From positions 2,211,183 to 2,275,182 of the forward strand of contig NW_020194512.1 of the NCBI RefSeq assembly GCF_002865645.1: DNA of 64,000 bases, written 5' to 3'. The position numbers and the translations under genes were made by a program. The stretch is from Hyaloscypha bicolor E (taxonomy: Eukaryota > Ascomycota > Leotiomycetes > Helotiales > Hyaloscyphaceae). Below the pieces are notes generated by a model. The model saw only the letters and a program-made list of their open reading frames with translations, was not told the origin of the DNA and ran no database searches. The number at the start of each line of letters is the position of its first letter. The stretch's first letter is position 1. Positions 1-11,759 of the stretch are shown here, piece after piece.

Positions 1-3000
1 GATGGACTTTTGAAAAATGTGTAAAGTTAAGGGGTGCAAAAGCACCTTGTGACCTTGGTAGACCCGAAAACCGTTGCACATGGCAGGTTGAAAATGGAAC
101 ATTGAGCTATGATTCATGAAGACAACATGTCGGTGGAGGTTTGCGAGTCGAAGGCAGTCTCGGTGGCCGCGGTGATTCCAATGAGAAACATTGTACAAAG
201 ACCTCCGAGAGAGAGACCTTTCTCATTCCCTCTCCAGGGTATATTCATCATGTCCTTGAGATCGAAAGACCTTCTGATACTCTTGTAGAACAGATAGAAC
301 ATTAGACAGGACAGATTCCAGAAAGAACTTGTCCTTCGCTTGAGATAGGAGGGCATTTGCAGTAGCACCTGAAGTGAAGAATGAGAAGTGAGTGTGACTT
401 CGTTTATGCACCGCCAACAGTGCCTTGGTGCATGGCCACTTGGTGACTCCACAGCCACATCCTTCGACGTCAACATAGATTGCACTTGCAGAAGTCGATC
501 TGGCATCAAAATACCTCAAGAACCTTGTTCCCTCGAGTTTCAGCTGACGAATCAAAGACAAGCAGGCATGACATCCTTCGAAACGAAGCACTGCCGCCAT
601 CAGTCGGTTAAAGCATTACAACCTGATAACATCGAGCGTTCTCGAGCCTCCCATCCTACGGACGTATGGAATCGTAATCGGATCCGAAATCTCCGTCAAA
701 CTTCCTTTTCGCCTGTGATTCGCTCCCTCAAAACGCGATGAAAACTTCTCGTCCCAGCCAACCCCCCTGATCATGATCACGCAGCTCAGACCACCACGGC
801 TCGACTCGCAGGCCCCTGTTCTCTCTCGTGGCAAGGCGCGACAAGTCATCTCGCTTTCGCTACTGGGTGGGATCGAATGGCAGCGGCGCAGATCCAAACG
901 GACTCCAGCCATTGGCTCGGCAGAACCTGAATGCCGAAGCTTTGCACGCCCATGCAACCACTTCCGTCGGCCAAATCCCGTCTCTTCGGTCGAAGGAAGA
1001 AATTTGACGCTGAGATTTTTCAGCTCGCGTTTTGCAGGGGATTTTTCTGCGCTGAGTGGAGCCGAGTGGAGGTAATTTTATTCCGAGATTTGATGAGTGG
1101 TGGGTGGCGGGGACCCGAGAATGAGTTTTTATGGTTGTGATTAAGGTTGATTTAGTAGGGTGAGACATTCGCAAGGGATTGGCAATTACTCGTGTGAGCT
1201 TTGCGCTGTGGCTGGTGCCGTACTACTAAGATGGTGTTGAGTTGGCAAGTCAGTTGACAACTGCCGAAATGCACGCAGATGCAGATTGAAAAGATATGCT
1301 AATACGGTGGAGCGCTGGTGTTGGTGTTGGTGGAGGAGGTGGCATCGGGATGAACTGATGATTAGGGATCTGGCACATCCCCCGCAGGAGCATCGCACAA
1401 CTGCCAAAGAGCAAGTCCTGGCGATACTGTAGGACCCCTCTTGCTCTTCGACGCTTCGTACTGTGTTTCCTCTGCAAAGTAGTGAAAAAAAAGTGCAATC
1501 TGCTTGCTGACATCAGGGGCGACATCGGCTTTCTATTTGGAGAGTCCGCCGTTTTATTAACCCGCGTTCCTTGTCGCCGCCAAGCTCGTACGGCCGTACC
1601 GAATACGCTGCTGGGAGCCTGGGAAACTGAAACTGAGATATTGATAAGATTAATAAGCGCGAGGTTGCGAATCAGCGAATTGGAGGCCTGCTCGCAATGC
1701 GGGGTGCAAAACAACTGCCAAATTTCGCATGCGGATATTGGCGCGGAGAGGAGGGAGGCATTTTTCATGAAACTGGAGATGCACAGAGGGCTCCGGCGTG
1801 CGCCCCATTTTGTTTCACAAGGCCACGGACGCATCTCCTCACCTCAGCCTCATGGGCTCGCAATGTTCCAAGACAACACAGGCTGAGTTCGCTCCGCGTC
1901 ACAACCACCAGCCTCCTCCTCGAGTTGGTTACACAACGTGCAGGCCGTTGGATCTGGGGCAGTTCGATGATCCCAGGACCCCGTGTCAAAGAATCGGGGA
2001 CGGCACTGGCTGAGGTCGACTGAAGCATCAGATAAGACGCCCCCGAGTCACTTCGGGGGGGAGGACGCGGCCCAGGTGTGGCTGGGGCCGCGGCAAAAGC
2101 TACATGGGGAAAACGTTTGCAGAATGACGACGTCGATTTCGAGAATTAAAACACTGCGAGTGTATCAGAGGCAGCCTCCGTGTTCTTGCCGTGCATGGCC
2201 TGGAGTTATCGATAGCGATAAAGGATCGATCTATCTGTGCCTGACGTTCCCTGGAGAGCAGCATGAGCAGCATGCTGCCCCGAATCCCAAGTGTACAGCA
2301 ATCCAACTTCCCGACCCCGACTCCGAGCTACTGCCTGGCTGGTCGTCGTCGTTGGGCGCGGCTTATGTCAGAAAGCGCAAGCGCCTCGGTGGGCGCAGTG
2401 GCTCGGCCAGTGAGACGATGAGGCTGGCTTTTGTGCGGAACGCCGGAGTTTGTGCATATTTTAATGCTTGCTGGCCAGGCATTCTGTGCCGCCAGCACAT
2501 GATATTTCGAGATGCAAATCGTCTCGTCTCATGTCGCTGGTGGGCTTCACGCGGTGACTGCAAAGGATGAAAGGAGGATCGCCCGCACCCTCGCAACATC
2601 CCGACCCCCTTTTGTGAACCGAGTCCTGGTGCTCTCCTCGTCTCTGGCTGTGCTGTCCTTTCCTCTGCTGTGCCCTCTGCCCTCCTCGCGCTTGCAAAGT
2701 GAATCGGCCTCCGAGCGCTGTGCTTTCTCTCCGCTGGGTCCATTTCTGATCTCGCTTGCGCGCGATCCACATCAACCCATGCCAACTGCACCTGCTGTGG
2801 CTTGCCAGGCCTGCGCCTGTTCAAATTACACTGGCCGCCAGGGTCTAGCAGCTTGAGCTCGAGAAGGCCCCAATCCACATCCACATCCCCATCCACCAAA
2901 ACTCAAAGGGCGGTACCGACACATCCGCGCTCACCACCATCACCACTTCCTCTCTCCGCCGCCCATTCCGCCATTCCCCCATTCCTCGAATATCGTCACC

Positions 3001-3164
3001 GCAGGATCATCCAAATATCGACTTCATGTGCAGCCCATAGCATATCGAGACCCCCCCGTTACTAAAGCATCAATCCCCCCTTCCCTCTCCGCGCGGCCCA
3101 TCCGCCGTCAACCCGCCATCTCTACACGGAACGGCAGGAAAGGGCGACCTTGATCCTCGACGCC
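1..3164. other. Region without a convincing gene, upstream of AUR1
   Basis: About 3.2 kb with only short overlapping open frames on both strands. The most protein-like is a minus-strand frame at 223-600 (125 codons), with a Cys/His pattern in its middle, but no family is recognisable and no splice partners join it to a larger gene. The last 300 bases before the AUR1 start are rich in C and T, as expected of a fungal promoter and 5' leader. No TATA box or transposon was recognised. Confidence 0.5.
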
Positions 3165-4611
3165 ATGCCAGAACCCAAATACTACGCGTCGAGCTCTCCG
3201 ATCTTTACAAAAGCGAAGATCCCCTTCTCGTGGCCTTCAATACCGAATCCTATTCCTCGCAGGTATCGCCGCCGGTTACGTTCGAAGTTCCGGTCAGCCC
3301 AATCCCCAGCGTCGTCCTTCGCCTCCCTCCAAACCTCCTTCAACCCTGCGGATACGATACGAGCGCTGCGGTCACATCGATGGTCGTATTATGACGGGCA
3401 CTACTTAGTGCTGATGATAGTAGCCATATTCTCGCTCTCCGTCAGTCAGGCTCCTGGGCCGTTGCTCAAGACAGGCGCTGCGTCGCTACTTATGCTCGCC
3501 TTGTTGGTGCCAATAACAAGACAATTCTTCCTGCCAGTACTGCCGATATTTACCTGGCTACTTTTCTTCTTCAATGCTCGGTAAGCGGTGGCACCTTTAC
3601 TCTCTCTTGGCGAAAAAATACATGTTTGGGGGGGTTCAACCAAATGATCGACCGGCGTTTCATTGCAGATCTCAGAGGCAAAGAATCCAACACTGACTTG
3701 ACGATAGTTTTATCCCGGCTGAGTACCGACCACACATCTGGGTGAAAGTATTACCTGCACTCGAGAACATATTTTACGGGGCCAACTTGAGCAACATCCT
3801 TTCCGCACATCAGTATGTTACTCTCGACGTGCTCGCATGTATACCCTACGGACTTTTGCACTATGGGGGACCATTTTTCTGGGCAGGCCTGATGTTTTTG
3901 TTTGGGCCACCTAAAATAGTGCCGGTGTTTGCTCAGACATTCGGATACCTGAATATTCTTGGTGTCGCGATCCAACTGATCTTCCCGTGCTCACCACCAT
4001 GGTACGAAAACCTCTACGGGCTTGCACCAGCAAATTATTCAATACCGGGATCACCGGCCGGATTGGCCCGTGTAGACCAATTATTGGGCTTTGATATGTA
4101 TACCACGAAGTTCACTGCATCGCCGCTTGTGTTTGGTGCATTCCCATCATTGCATTCTGGAAATGCAGTGTTGGAGGCACTGTTCATGAGCCATTGCTTC
4201 CCGAAATTACGGCCTCTCGTCTTTACATATGCGATGTGGATGTGGTGGGCGACAATGTACCTATCTCACCATTACGCGGTTGATTTGGTCGGGGGGGCAT
4301 TCCTTGCGGCAATTGCTTTCTACATTGCAAAAAACAACTTCTTGCCGAGAATGCAAATGGACAAGGCATCGCGCTGGGAATACGACTATGTTGAGATTGG
4401 AGATACACCCAGCAAAGGCTACGAATATAAGCTCTCAGTCCTTGGAAACGACGATTTCCGCCACGACAGCAGCGACGAGTGGACCATTGGTTCCTCTTCA
4501 TCAATCTCCTCGGGTTCAAGAAGTCCAGTTGACGAGAGCCAATCTTGGGAGGGGGAGACACTCGCAAGCCAGAATTCAGATGCCGAACTCAGCGAAATCG
4601 TTGTACGATGA
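3165..4611 (+). CDS. AUR1: Inositol phosphorylceramide synthase catalytic subunit (Aur1)
   Basis: Transfers phosphoinositol from phosphatidylinositol to (phyto)ceramide in the Golgi, the fungus-specific committed step of complex sphingolipid synthesis and the target of aureobasidin A. Exons 3165-3580 and 3708-4611; the intron has GTAAGC and ATAG ends, and CG+T joins into Arg before FIPAEYRPHIW, which fits the family. Product 439 aa. The ATG at 3165 is the first in frame; the frame also extends upstream from a TTG at 3150. Several hydrophobic spans are visible. The PAP2-type catalytic motifs are present: GAFPSLHSGNA and SHHYAVDLVGGA, which supply the conserved His and Asp residues. The C-terminus after about residue 360 is hydrophilic and Ser/Glu-rich, as is usual for the cytosolic tail. 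The neighbour on the right is far away (7.0 kb). Identity is very likely; only the exact start is uncertain. Confidence 0.95.
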
Positions 4612-7044
4612 TCCCCACTCAAATCCAGAAAGAACGAAATCCAATCACCCATTCGACAACGTCCCCTGTCGATATTTCATCATGATTTTACGTTATTGTC
4701 ATGTCTCGGCGTCTAGCATATGAGCGCCTTCGCAACACCTTTTAAATCCTCAACTTTCCAATTCTTCTGGACTCTCGAACACATCCGCCCTGTATATACA
4801 CTCTCTTCCCACCAATTCGAGAGCTTCCAGCAAGAATTTTGGAGGCCGAGGACCCTTTCGAGATATACTTAATGCTAATAACGGCTTGGCCATCTCTATG
4901 AACACCAATTTGGTGTGAAATTGGGAGACAGCCGTCACCTTCGCTTCTCTGTTCACTTCTTTCTCTCCTCCTCGGGAGGAGAGAATTCGACATTTGCTCG
5001 ATATTTGTGCATAAAATACCACGATCGCTAGAGTTACCGCCGTCTACTCTCTGGGGAGTTCTTTCTTTCTTTTTTCGATAAAGGAGAGACGTACTGGGCT
5101 CGCAATTCATATGCTTTCTAATTATTGCCATTACCGGCATGGCATGGCATGGTTACGGCTGCATAGAAGACTTTCGCTGAATATAGACTTTGGGGCGACT
5201 TTTGGGTGTTCTGGACTTGGCTCCCTCCCAGTTGCGAGGAAGCAATGGGATGCATGGCGTGGCGCGACTTGGGATGGGATAAAACTGTCGCTATAGAAGT
5301 GTATATCTGAGAGATGCGTTGATGGGGATCTAGCCTCTGAGGAAGTGAAGGAAGGTAGGACTACGCTTTTGGAGAGCATGAGAAGGAGAGAGAAGGTAGT
5401 CTTTGTAATCGAATGACGAAGATTCTTCAAAGCAAGAGAGACAAATTTCCAACCGCTTGACAAGTGTTTCACGCAAATCCAGACGTCCCGCTCATTATGG
5501 CACATTCAAAAATATCCTCCCCTCCCTCCATTGTTCAATTCGCTCCACGAACACGGGATCTTCTGAAGTGGGAAGACAAATATTGACTAACTCATTGGAA
5601 GTTGGAACACCCCCCCAGCTCCAAACCATGTCTTCGAAGCACGACCAATCGACGAAGAAAGTTGGCCCTTGGTACAGTACAAGACTCGAGAATCTCACGT
5701 CACTTCACCGACCCGCGAGTAAGCAGGCAGCCGATGGATAGCTGCAGACAGCATTTCTGTTGCATATCGAGGGGCCCACCACCTCGGTATATTGGGTTTG
5801 CCCTCCTGGCCTCCTCTCTGTCCCTTGAAGACATGCTTGCTCGCACCATTGTACCTACCTCTCTATCCACGATCCGCGCTTCCATGCGCGTCTCCCATCA
5901 CCAGGACTGCAATTATGCAAGCATGCACTTGCCCACTCCTCTCTCCTCTAGCCTCCCTTAACCTTTCTTTCCCAGTACACAAGGTTATCAAAAATCCGAT
6001 GATCTTGATCAAGCACGATATTTTATTCTTACCAGTTGTAAACGAGGGGGGTGGGGTGGCGAAAAATACCTTAGGTGCCGGGGTAAAACGTCTGCTTCGG
6101 GTCGAGCGGGTGCCGGGGAATGGGGGGGGGGGGAAAAAAAAATTTCGTTGCATTTCGCACTTTTGGAACTCGTGTCGGGAACGTGCCTCGCACGTGTTGG
6201 GGGGACCGCTTTGGGGATGGTCACGGTTGCATTCGCTTAAGGGGAGGTGGGGTTTGCGAGTTAGGGGGGGGGATTTTGAATTGGGAAATGTTCTGGAAGA
6301 ATGGGGGAATGATTTGGAAGGAATGGGCTGCTGGGTTTGGATTAGGTGTTGTGTTTAGGGGGTTTTGGGAGGGGTTTTTTTTTGGAGTTATTGTGTTTGC
6401 TATGAGGTGATAAAGACGCATGCTGGTTGGATGGCTAAGGGCGAGAATGTGCAATGTAGATCTTCATCAGCAACGAGCTTCCAAATTTGATTTCAAATTC
6501 CATTTTCTTCACCAAGGGGCTTCCTGTACGCTACAAAATCCAATACTCCATCGTTTCCATTTTCTAAAAGCTCGTCCTTCTATCGAGGGGTAACCTGAAC
6601 TCTCCATCGAGCGATCCCAATTTCTCGGCCGAAATTAAGATTGGATGTGCAACAGTAAAATTTTCAAATCAACAATCAAAATGATGGAGTAAAATCAAGT
6701 GAAGTGGCCTTAAGCCAACGATATCCATCCATTTGCATATTCTATAAGCTGTCGTCCATCATTCGATTCATCCGTCAGTGATTTCCATGATTCATAGTGC
6801 TCAAGCGCCTCCTGTCCCCTCGCCATCATCTGCATATAAAAAAGGCGTCCAAATCCCTATGGCCAGGCCCGGCCAGCCAGCAAGTCAAGAAAATGCCCTC
6901 TTTTCGGCTATTCCCGTAGAAGTAGAATTTAAAAGTGAAGGAAATGGCGCTCAAGAACATTCTCAACAAAGCAAAAGAAAATCGACAACAATCGGCTTTT
7001 GGGGTCGTTTCGTAAGGACAGTCCGTCTATTCTTCATCACCAGG
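4612..7044. other. Intergenic region with a weak minus-strand ORF and a G-rich tract
   Basis: 2.4 kb between AUR1 (3' end) and the kinase gene (3' end), so both genes point into it. A minus-strand frame at 4750-5022 (90 codons, ending in ADVFESPEELES) has a protein-like composition but no family and no clear upstream exon; it is left as an unproven small ORF. A plus-strand frame at 6778-7083 overlaps the kinase 3' end and is probably chance. Between about 6030 and 6400 the plus strand is strikingly G-rich, described separately. Confidence 0.4.
6045..6385 (+). repeat. G-run-rich, strand-asymmetric tract
   Basis: The plus strand carries many runs of four or more G: 12 consecutive G at 6122-6133 followed by nine A, nine G at about 6264-6272, and GGGGG/GGG/GGGG runs near 6358-6375. 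Few C runs appear on the same strand. Four or more G-runs lie close enough at 6240-6275 and 6355-6385 to form G-quadruplexes. The tract lies between the 3' ends of two convergent genes. Confidence 0.6.
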
Positions 7045-8384
7045 TTACCGTCCGGAAATCTTCGCTGCTCCTGCACTCCATAGTCCTTTCGTCGTTTCTG
7101 CTATCTTGCGTGTTTGGGCTTCGATCTGGGCTTGTGTTTGGCCTTGGCCAGAGTTGCGCTCCACGCCGCGCATGTGCGTATCTGATCCGTTCTGTGCGCC
7201 TCCGGTTCCGTAGCCTGAGTCCGTGTCCATCTGTCCGTCCTCTCCTATTCCCATGCCTCCTACGCCAGAGTCGTCTTTGCCTTGTTGTTGCAAAGGCTTA
7301 GCACCTCCTTGTGGGTTTGTGGATACCACGCCATCCATCATACCGTGCTGTCCTTCTCGCAGTTTGTTGATTGCTCTCACCGTGTCGATGGCGGCGTGTA
7401 AAGTCCTTCTTGCGTTGAAGTTCTTCTTCACCACAGGTAGCAAATCGCTGCCCTTTCCATCCTTGCTGCCCTGTGGTTCGCCGGCGACAAACGGATGTGA
7501 TAGTGCTTCGTGGGCCGTCATTCGCTGCGTAGGATCGATTGTCAGACAGCGCTTGATGAAATCTCGCGCTTGTAAACTGACACCTCGCCAGTACTCAATT
7601 GGCGTGAAACTGTAATCTGCAATCAAGATGGCCTGCATTTCTTCCAGGTTGGAATCTCTGTCGAATGGTGTGTAGCCGCACAGTAAGAAGTAGGTAATAA
7701 CGCCGATAGCCCAGATGTCTACTGGCTTTCCGTGCCCAGTCTTCTTGAAGATCTCGGGTGCCATGTAGCCTGGTGTTCCGCACGTTGTAGTGAGCACATG
7801 GAATTGCTCCTCGTCCATTATCCTGCTCAGACCAAAATCGGCAATCAGTAAGTCGGCGTTGTCTTCGGGAGTTCGGAAGAGGAGGTTCTCGGGCTTCAGG
7901 TCACGGTGTACGATGCCATGATCATGTAGGTAGGCGACAGCGGATAGGGTTGCTCGGATGAGATCTGCGGCATCGGATTCATAGTAGGAGCCTTTACGGC
8001 AAATACGATCAAACAGCTCGCCGCCAAGGGCGAGGTCCGTAACGAGGTAGAGGTTGTTGAGGGTTTCGAAGTAGTCTACGAGGGTCAGGATGTTTTGGTG
8101 TCCCATGGACACTTTCTTGAGAACTGCGATTTCATTGCGAACCTTGGAGAGGGGTCAGTGCGAAGTAGATCACAGCTGAAAGAGGAACGATTTACCATAT
8201 GTTCTCGACCTGCCATCAGCCTCTTGTTGATGACCTTTGCTGCATAGTATCTTCCCGTATCGATATGGACACACTCCTTAACCACGGAATAAGATCCCGC
8301 TCCGAGCGTCTTCCCGGTCTTGTATCGGCATGCCTGGACCTGGGGCTTGCCTTGCTGACCCTCCTGGGGATTGGAGTAGCTCAT
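7045..8384 (-). CDS. cmkA: Calcium/calmodulin-dependent protein kinase, CMKA type
   Basis: Ser/Thr kinase activated by Ca2+/calmodulin. Exons (minus) 8384-8196 and 8142-7045; the 53-nt intron joins in phase to read GREHMVRNEIAVLKKVSMGH, matching the family. Product 428 aa. Visible: glycine loop GAGSYSVV, Lys in YYAAKVINK, HRDLKPEN catalytic loop, ADFGLS metal-binding motif, and YMAPE. After the kinase domain, VKKNFNARRTLHAAIDTVRA is the expected autoinhibitory and calmodulin-binding helix. The C-terminal 100 residues are Gly/Gln-rich and variable. I chose the ATG at 8384 (MSYSNPQEG) because sequence before it is not family-like; an in-frame ATG at 8456 would add 24 residues. It closely resembles Aspergillus nidulans CMKA as recalled. 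Confidence 0.95.
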
Positions 8385-9422
8385 GCTGGCAAACGGGCTC
8401 TTAAGTTCTTGCGCGCAGTGAGAAAGGCTACCTGCTTCTGCGGCGTTGGCAAACAATGGTCGGCGCCGCGATAAGAAAGGGCTTAGTGCGGGGAGGCTGC
8501 GTCGATTCGGCTTTTTCGAGGTTGAGGCGCTTCTCGAACGTGGGATCGGTGTGAAGCTCGAACGAGAGGATTATTCGCTGGATGGGAGTCGCTTCAAGAC
8601 AGCAAAAGGCTGTGTACGGCGTCTCGTTGTCAGATTTGATCAGCTCAGTGAGTTCAGCCGCTCCTCATGCTCCTCATTGCGTTCCTCCTGATTGGTGAGC
8701 ATTTCGTGGGGTCGTTTGAGAGACGCTAAGACAAAAGGAGACGAGGTCCAGAACGGAAGGATTTCCTGGATTCCAACCATCAAGTTCGCCATCTCCTGTT
8801 TCATCCGTTCTTCTTGCTTGCTCTTTGGTTTTCATCTTGTCCACTTGCATTCCATGATAGGGGCTCGACCGTGGCAGGTCAATTGCACAAGCCGTTTCTA
8901 GGCGGTCCCCCTTAATACAAGACAGTAACCTGTGCCTCATGGCATTTCTACGGTTGCTTCGATACGGAGAGGCCGAGATATATACCATGGCAAATCTCGG
9001 GCCTGTGAAAACTTTGTTTCGATCATCAGCCTCCTTTTCAGCCGAAAGCACGTGAGGACCCACCAAAATGCCAAATTCTGCACGTCCGCGCGTCAATGCC
9101 GAAGAAGCACCACCACGGCTGGTCAGTTCTATTTTGACAGTTTGATCACCAAGGTTTCCATGCGAACTCTCCTGTCTACCTTGTGGCTGCCGTGGCTGAG
9201 GGCCTCACTCCACTCTAAACGGGTAAGTCATTTCTAACTTTCCAATGCATGCGTGTCGTGTAGTCGCGTCCATGTCCTTGTTAAATGTCTTGCCGGTGCC
9301 AGTTGTTGTTTTTTAATCCTCCCCTTTTGAATCCTGTCTTCGTGTACTGCTTTACATTGTTGTCTACGCGTTCTCAAAGAGAAGAGACAATCGAAGCCCT
9401 TTGCTCTGTGTAACACGGCAAT
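8385..9422. other. Intergenic, divergent promoter region
   Basis: About 1 kb between the start of the kinase gene (minus) and the start of the membrane-protein gene (plus). Open frames here are short, overlap each other on both strands and show no family features. It presumably holds both promoters and 5' leaders. No specific element was recognised. Confidence 0.5.
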
Positions 9423-10601
9423 ATGAGTTCCCCTGGGCAGCAGCAAGGTGGCCCAGGTGGGGTTGGACCTGGAGGCCAGAGCAGTCCCAATCAACCCACG
9501 ACCACAAGTTCAGCAACAGCTCATACGAGCACATCTACACACAACTCACCCACTTCGACCTCAACATCGTCTGTGACCAATAAGGGTGCCATCATCGGTG
9601 GTATCGTCGGAGGAGTTGCTGGCCTACTACTCATTTCTCTAATTGGAGTCTGGTTGCTACAACGGCGGAAACAGCGCCAGAAAAGAGCCAGGAAAACGCG
9701 ACCGGTCACCTACGCTGGCCTCAATTCAGTATTCCGTGGTGTTCCATTCAACCGTTCCTCCAGCCAAAGCCCACACAACAGTCTACTTCCACAGCCACAG
9801 GTCTCGCAAGGTCCTCCCTCCGGGATGGGTCTCAGAGGAGGTGCAGCGAGTTATGGGCAACGGGAAAGTGGCAGCGAAATGGACAACTTGCCACCCAGTT
9901 ATGCAGAGAGTCAGATTATGGATACAACGCACCGCACAAGCTCAGACACGATTATCTCGCCGCTAAGCGCCAGAGTTCCAGGCGATGCTCACACCATATC
10001 CCCACAGACAACGGGAGCCTCAACATTCATGTCCTTACAGCGCCTATGGGCTACGAACGAACCTCATCCAATATCGCCGCAGACGACTGGCGCTTCAGCC
10101 ATAGTCCGACCATACACAACCGTTTCTGAAGAAACTCCTATATTAACACCACAACCTACCGGAGCAACAATGTCCGTCCTCCCACAACAAACACGAGATA
10201 CGATGGGATTTCCCATAGAGCCAGAAGAGATTCGCCTACTACCAGCCATGCCAACCACAATCGTATCACCAGCGCCCAGATATCCTCTGGTGCACCAGGA
10301 TTCTCTGGAGCATGTAATACGGCAAGGCTTGATGCCGAGCGAGAGTCCAGAACCGAGGAACTTGAATCCGGATCGATTGAGAGTGATCAGCCAGGAGATG
10401 CCCAGAGAGAGTCCTATTCTGGGTCTGAATTCTGTTAGAATGGCCCCGCAGACTGCGGCGAATGACGCTCTGAGGAGGAATGATACACAACGGACTGTGA
10501 GCTCTGTGAGCAGTATGGGAATGAGTGTGATTAGCGATGGAGAGTTGGAAAGGTTGGGTGTGGGTTTGTATCATCCACCTGCTGGGAATGGTGGGAATTA
10601 A
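9423..10601 (+). CDS. Ser/Thr-rich single-span membrane protein
   Basis: Unrecognised 392-aa protein in one exon. Residues 1-54 are Gly/Gln- then Ser/Thr-rich, as in mucin-like O-glycosylated stalks. A single hydrophobic span, GAIIGGIVGGVAGLLLISLI and onward, runs at about 55-79 and is followed at once by a strongly basic stretch (RRKQRQKRARKTR), so the long C-terminal part should face the cytosol. There is no cleavable signal peptide; the span would act as signal-anchor. An in-frame TAA lies four codons upstream of the ATG, which fixes the start unless an exon is missed. The tail contains three diverged copies of a nine-residue unit, ISPQTTGAS / ISPQTTGAS / LTPQPTGAT. The layout is like fungal wall sensors (Mid2/Wsc type) but the Cys-rich Wsc domain is absent. 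The function is unknown. Confidence 0.8.
   Translation: MSSPGQQQGGPGGVGPGGQSSPNQPTTTSSATAHTSTSTHNSPTSTSTSSVTNKGAIIGGIVGGVAGLLLISLIGVWLLQRRKQRQKRARKTRPVTYAGLNSVFRGVPFNRSSSQSPHNSLLPQPQVSQGPPSGMGLRGGAASYGQRESGSEMDNLPPSYAESQIMDTTHRTSSDTIISPLSARVPGDAHTISPQTTGASTFMSLQRLWATNEPHPISPQTTGASAIVRPYTTVSEETPILTPQPTGATMSVLPQQTRDTMGFPIEPEEIRLLPAMPTTIVSPAPRYPLVHQDSLEHVIRQGLMPSESPEPRNLNPDRLRVISQEMPRESPILGLNSVRMAPQTAANDALRRNDTQRTVSSVSSMGMSVISDGELERLGVGLYHPPAGNGGN
9995..10170 (+). repeat. Three diverged in-frame nine-residue repeats
   Basis: Within the cytosolic tail of the membrane protein, the unit (I/L)(S/T)PQ(T/P)TGA(S/T) occurs at about 9995, 10071 and 10143, with a spacing of about 72-76 nt. The first two differ at third codon positions, so they are not recent copies; the third has drifted further. 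Confidence 0.75.
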
Positions 10602-10911
10602 ATAGTTAGTGTATATTATAGACGGAGGCTTCCTTCATTTACGTAATCTGATACCCATTCCTTTGTCCTCTTTGACTGCGGTCTACAAACATCCCAGTGG
10701 TATTTCAACAATTACAAGCTTCTCTATCACTTTACCAAACTGGAATGAAAATCAATCACTACTATGTACAAACACCTCAACACAGGGAGATTTCGAGAAT
10801 GTCTTCGCGGAAAGGCTAGGGGCTCTTTCACTATTATAGTGACTTGCAAATATAGCTCCGGTTTTTGGTACGGCCTTCCAAACATCTTCCTGATTGTCTC
10901 CAATTCCGTCC

Positions 10912-11759
10912 CTATCTTCCTCTTTGTCGATAGAACAATCCCGCAATTATAAGAAGAATTACTATAAGTGGACCAATGGCTGCGCCTGCTATCCAGGCAT
11001 GATTGGCCGATTTGGGAGATGGAGCTTGAGAGGAGCCTGGATTTGGAGATGCGGTAGGATTTGATGTTCTTGTTGACTCGATGGATCTGTTCGAGCTCCC
11101 AGGTAAGGGGATTGATGTTGCGAGGGAACTCGAGCCACCGTTAAGTTTTGACCCAGAGGCTGTAGGTAGTGTGATTCCATTATATAAGAGGGCCTGAGGG
11201 TTCGCGGCTGTCGGAATTGCTACTATAGTGGCGGGAAAGCAAGAAGCTTGGAGTGAATACTGTTGCTGTTTGCCAGGCCAAATTCAGTGGGGCCACGCTA
11301 CCGTACACTGTCCAGTTGTGCCGGACGGGCAATCAACCGTTAAGCTTCTGATCAACACTCAGAATTGATGGATCGATCATATATCTGCACATAAATGACT
11401 CACTGTGTTTTATCGCTCCTCAGCCATGTAGTTACCTCTGCAAGGAAGGCCCTGGGACCTTCAGTCATAGTGATAGGAGCAGTAAAATTGGAGTGTCCGG
11501 TGGCTGAAGCAGACGCATGACATCCGGGCAGGTATGTAATAATCCCGTTCGTGACCTACAAGTAAATCAGCGGTGTGAAAGATCAAGAAATCGCGATACT
11601 CATTCCGGCATTGTAAACAGAAACAGGAGCACCAGGATCGGGGTTGAAGAAATTGACTGAGTCTGCCAGGGCACCGCTGACAATTCCAAGTGCAAGCACG
11701 AATCCGACCGAGCGATTGAATAGCCCTCGTGGCATCTCAAAGTCTCCGGAGAGCGCCAT
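10912..11759 (-). CDS. Secreted-type single-span membrane protein with Ser/Thr-rich stalk
   Basis: Unrecognised four-exon gene, not visible as one long frame. N-terminal signal peptide (MPRGLFNRSVGFVLALGIVS, cut near ALA-DS), a short ectodomain with Cys residues and NFT/NRS sequons, a Ser/Pro-rich stalk, then a single span (WIAGAAIGPLIVILLIIAGL) and a tiny basic tail (FYRQRGR). Proposed exons (minus): 11759-11619, 11555-11404, 11347-11302, 11259-10912; about 228 aa. Intron 2 (GTGAGT...CAG) is good. Intron 3 is only 42 nt. Intron 1 is a problem: the nearer donor GTATCG at 11599 breaks the frame, so a weak GTTTAC donor at 11618 was used. It is convergent with the similar membrane-protein gene at 9423. 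The exon model is tentative; the signal peptide and span are clear. Confidence 0.6.

Noticed and set aside
1250..1834. 194-codon minus-strand frame
   Set aside because: Overlapping open frames on the other strand, no family-like sequence and no splice partners.
1983..2570. 195-codon plus-strand frame upstream of AUR1
   Set aside because: Composition is Arg/Ser/Cys-rich without domains; the opposite strand is equally open.
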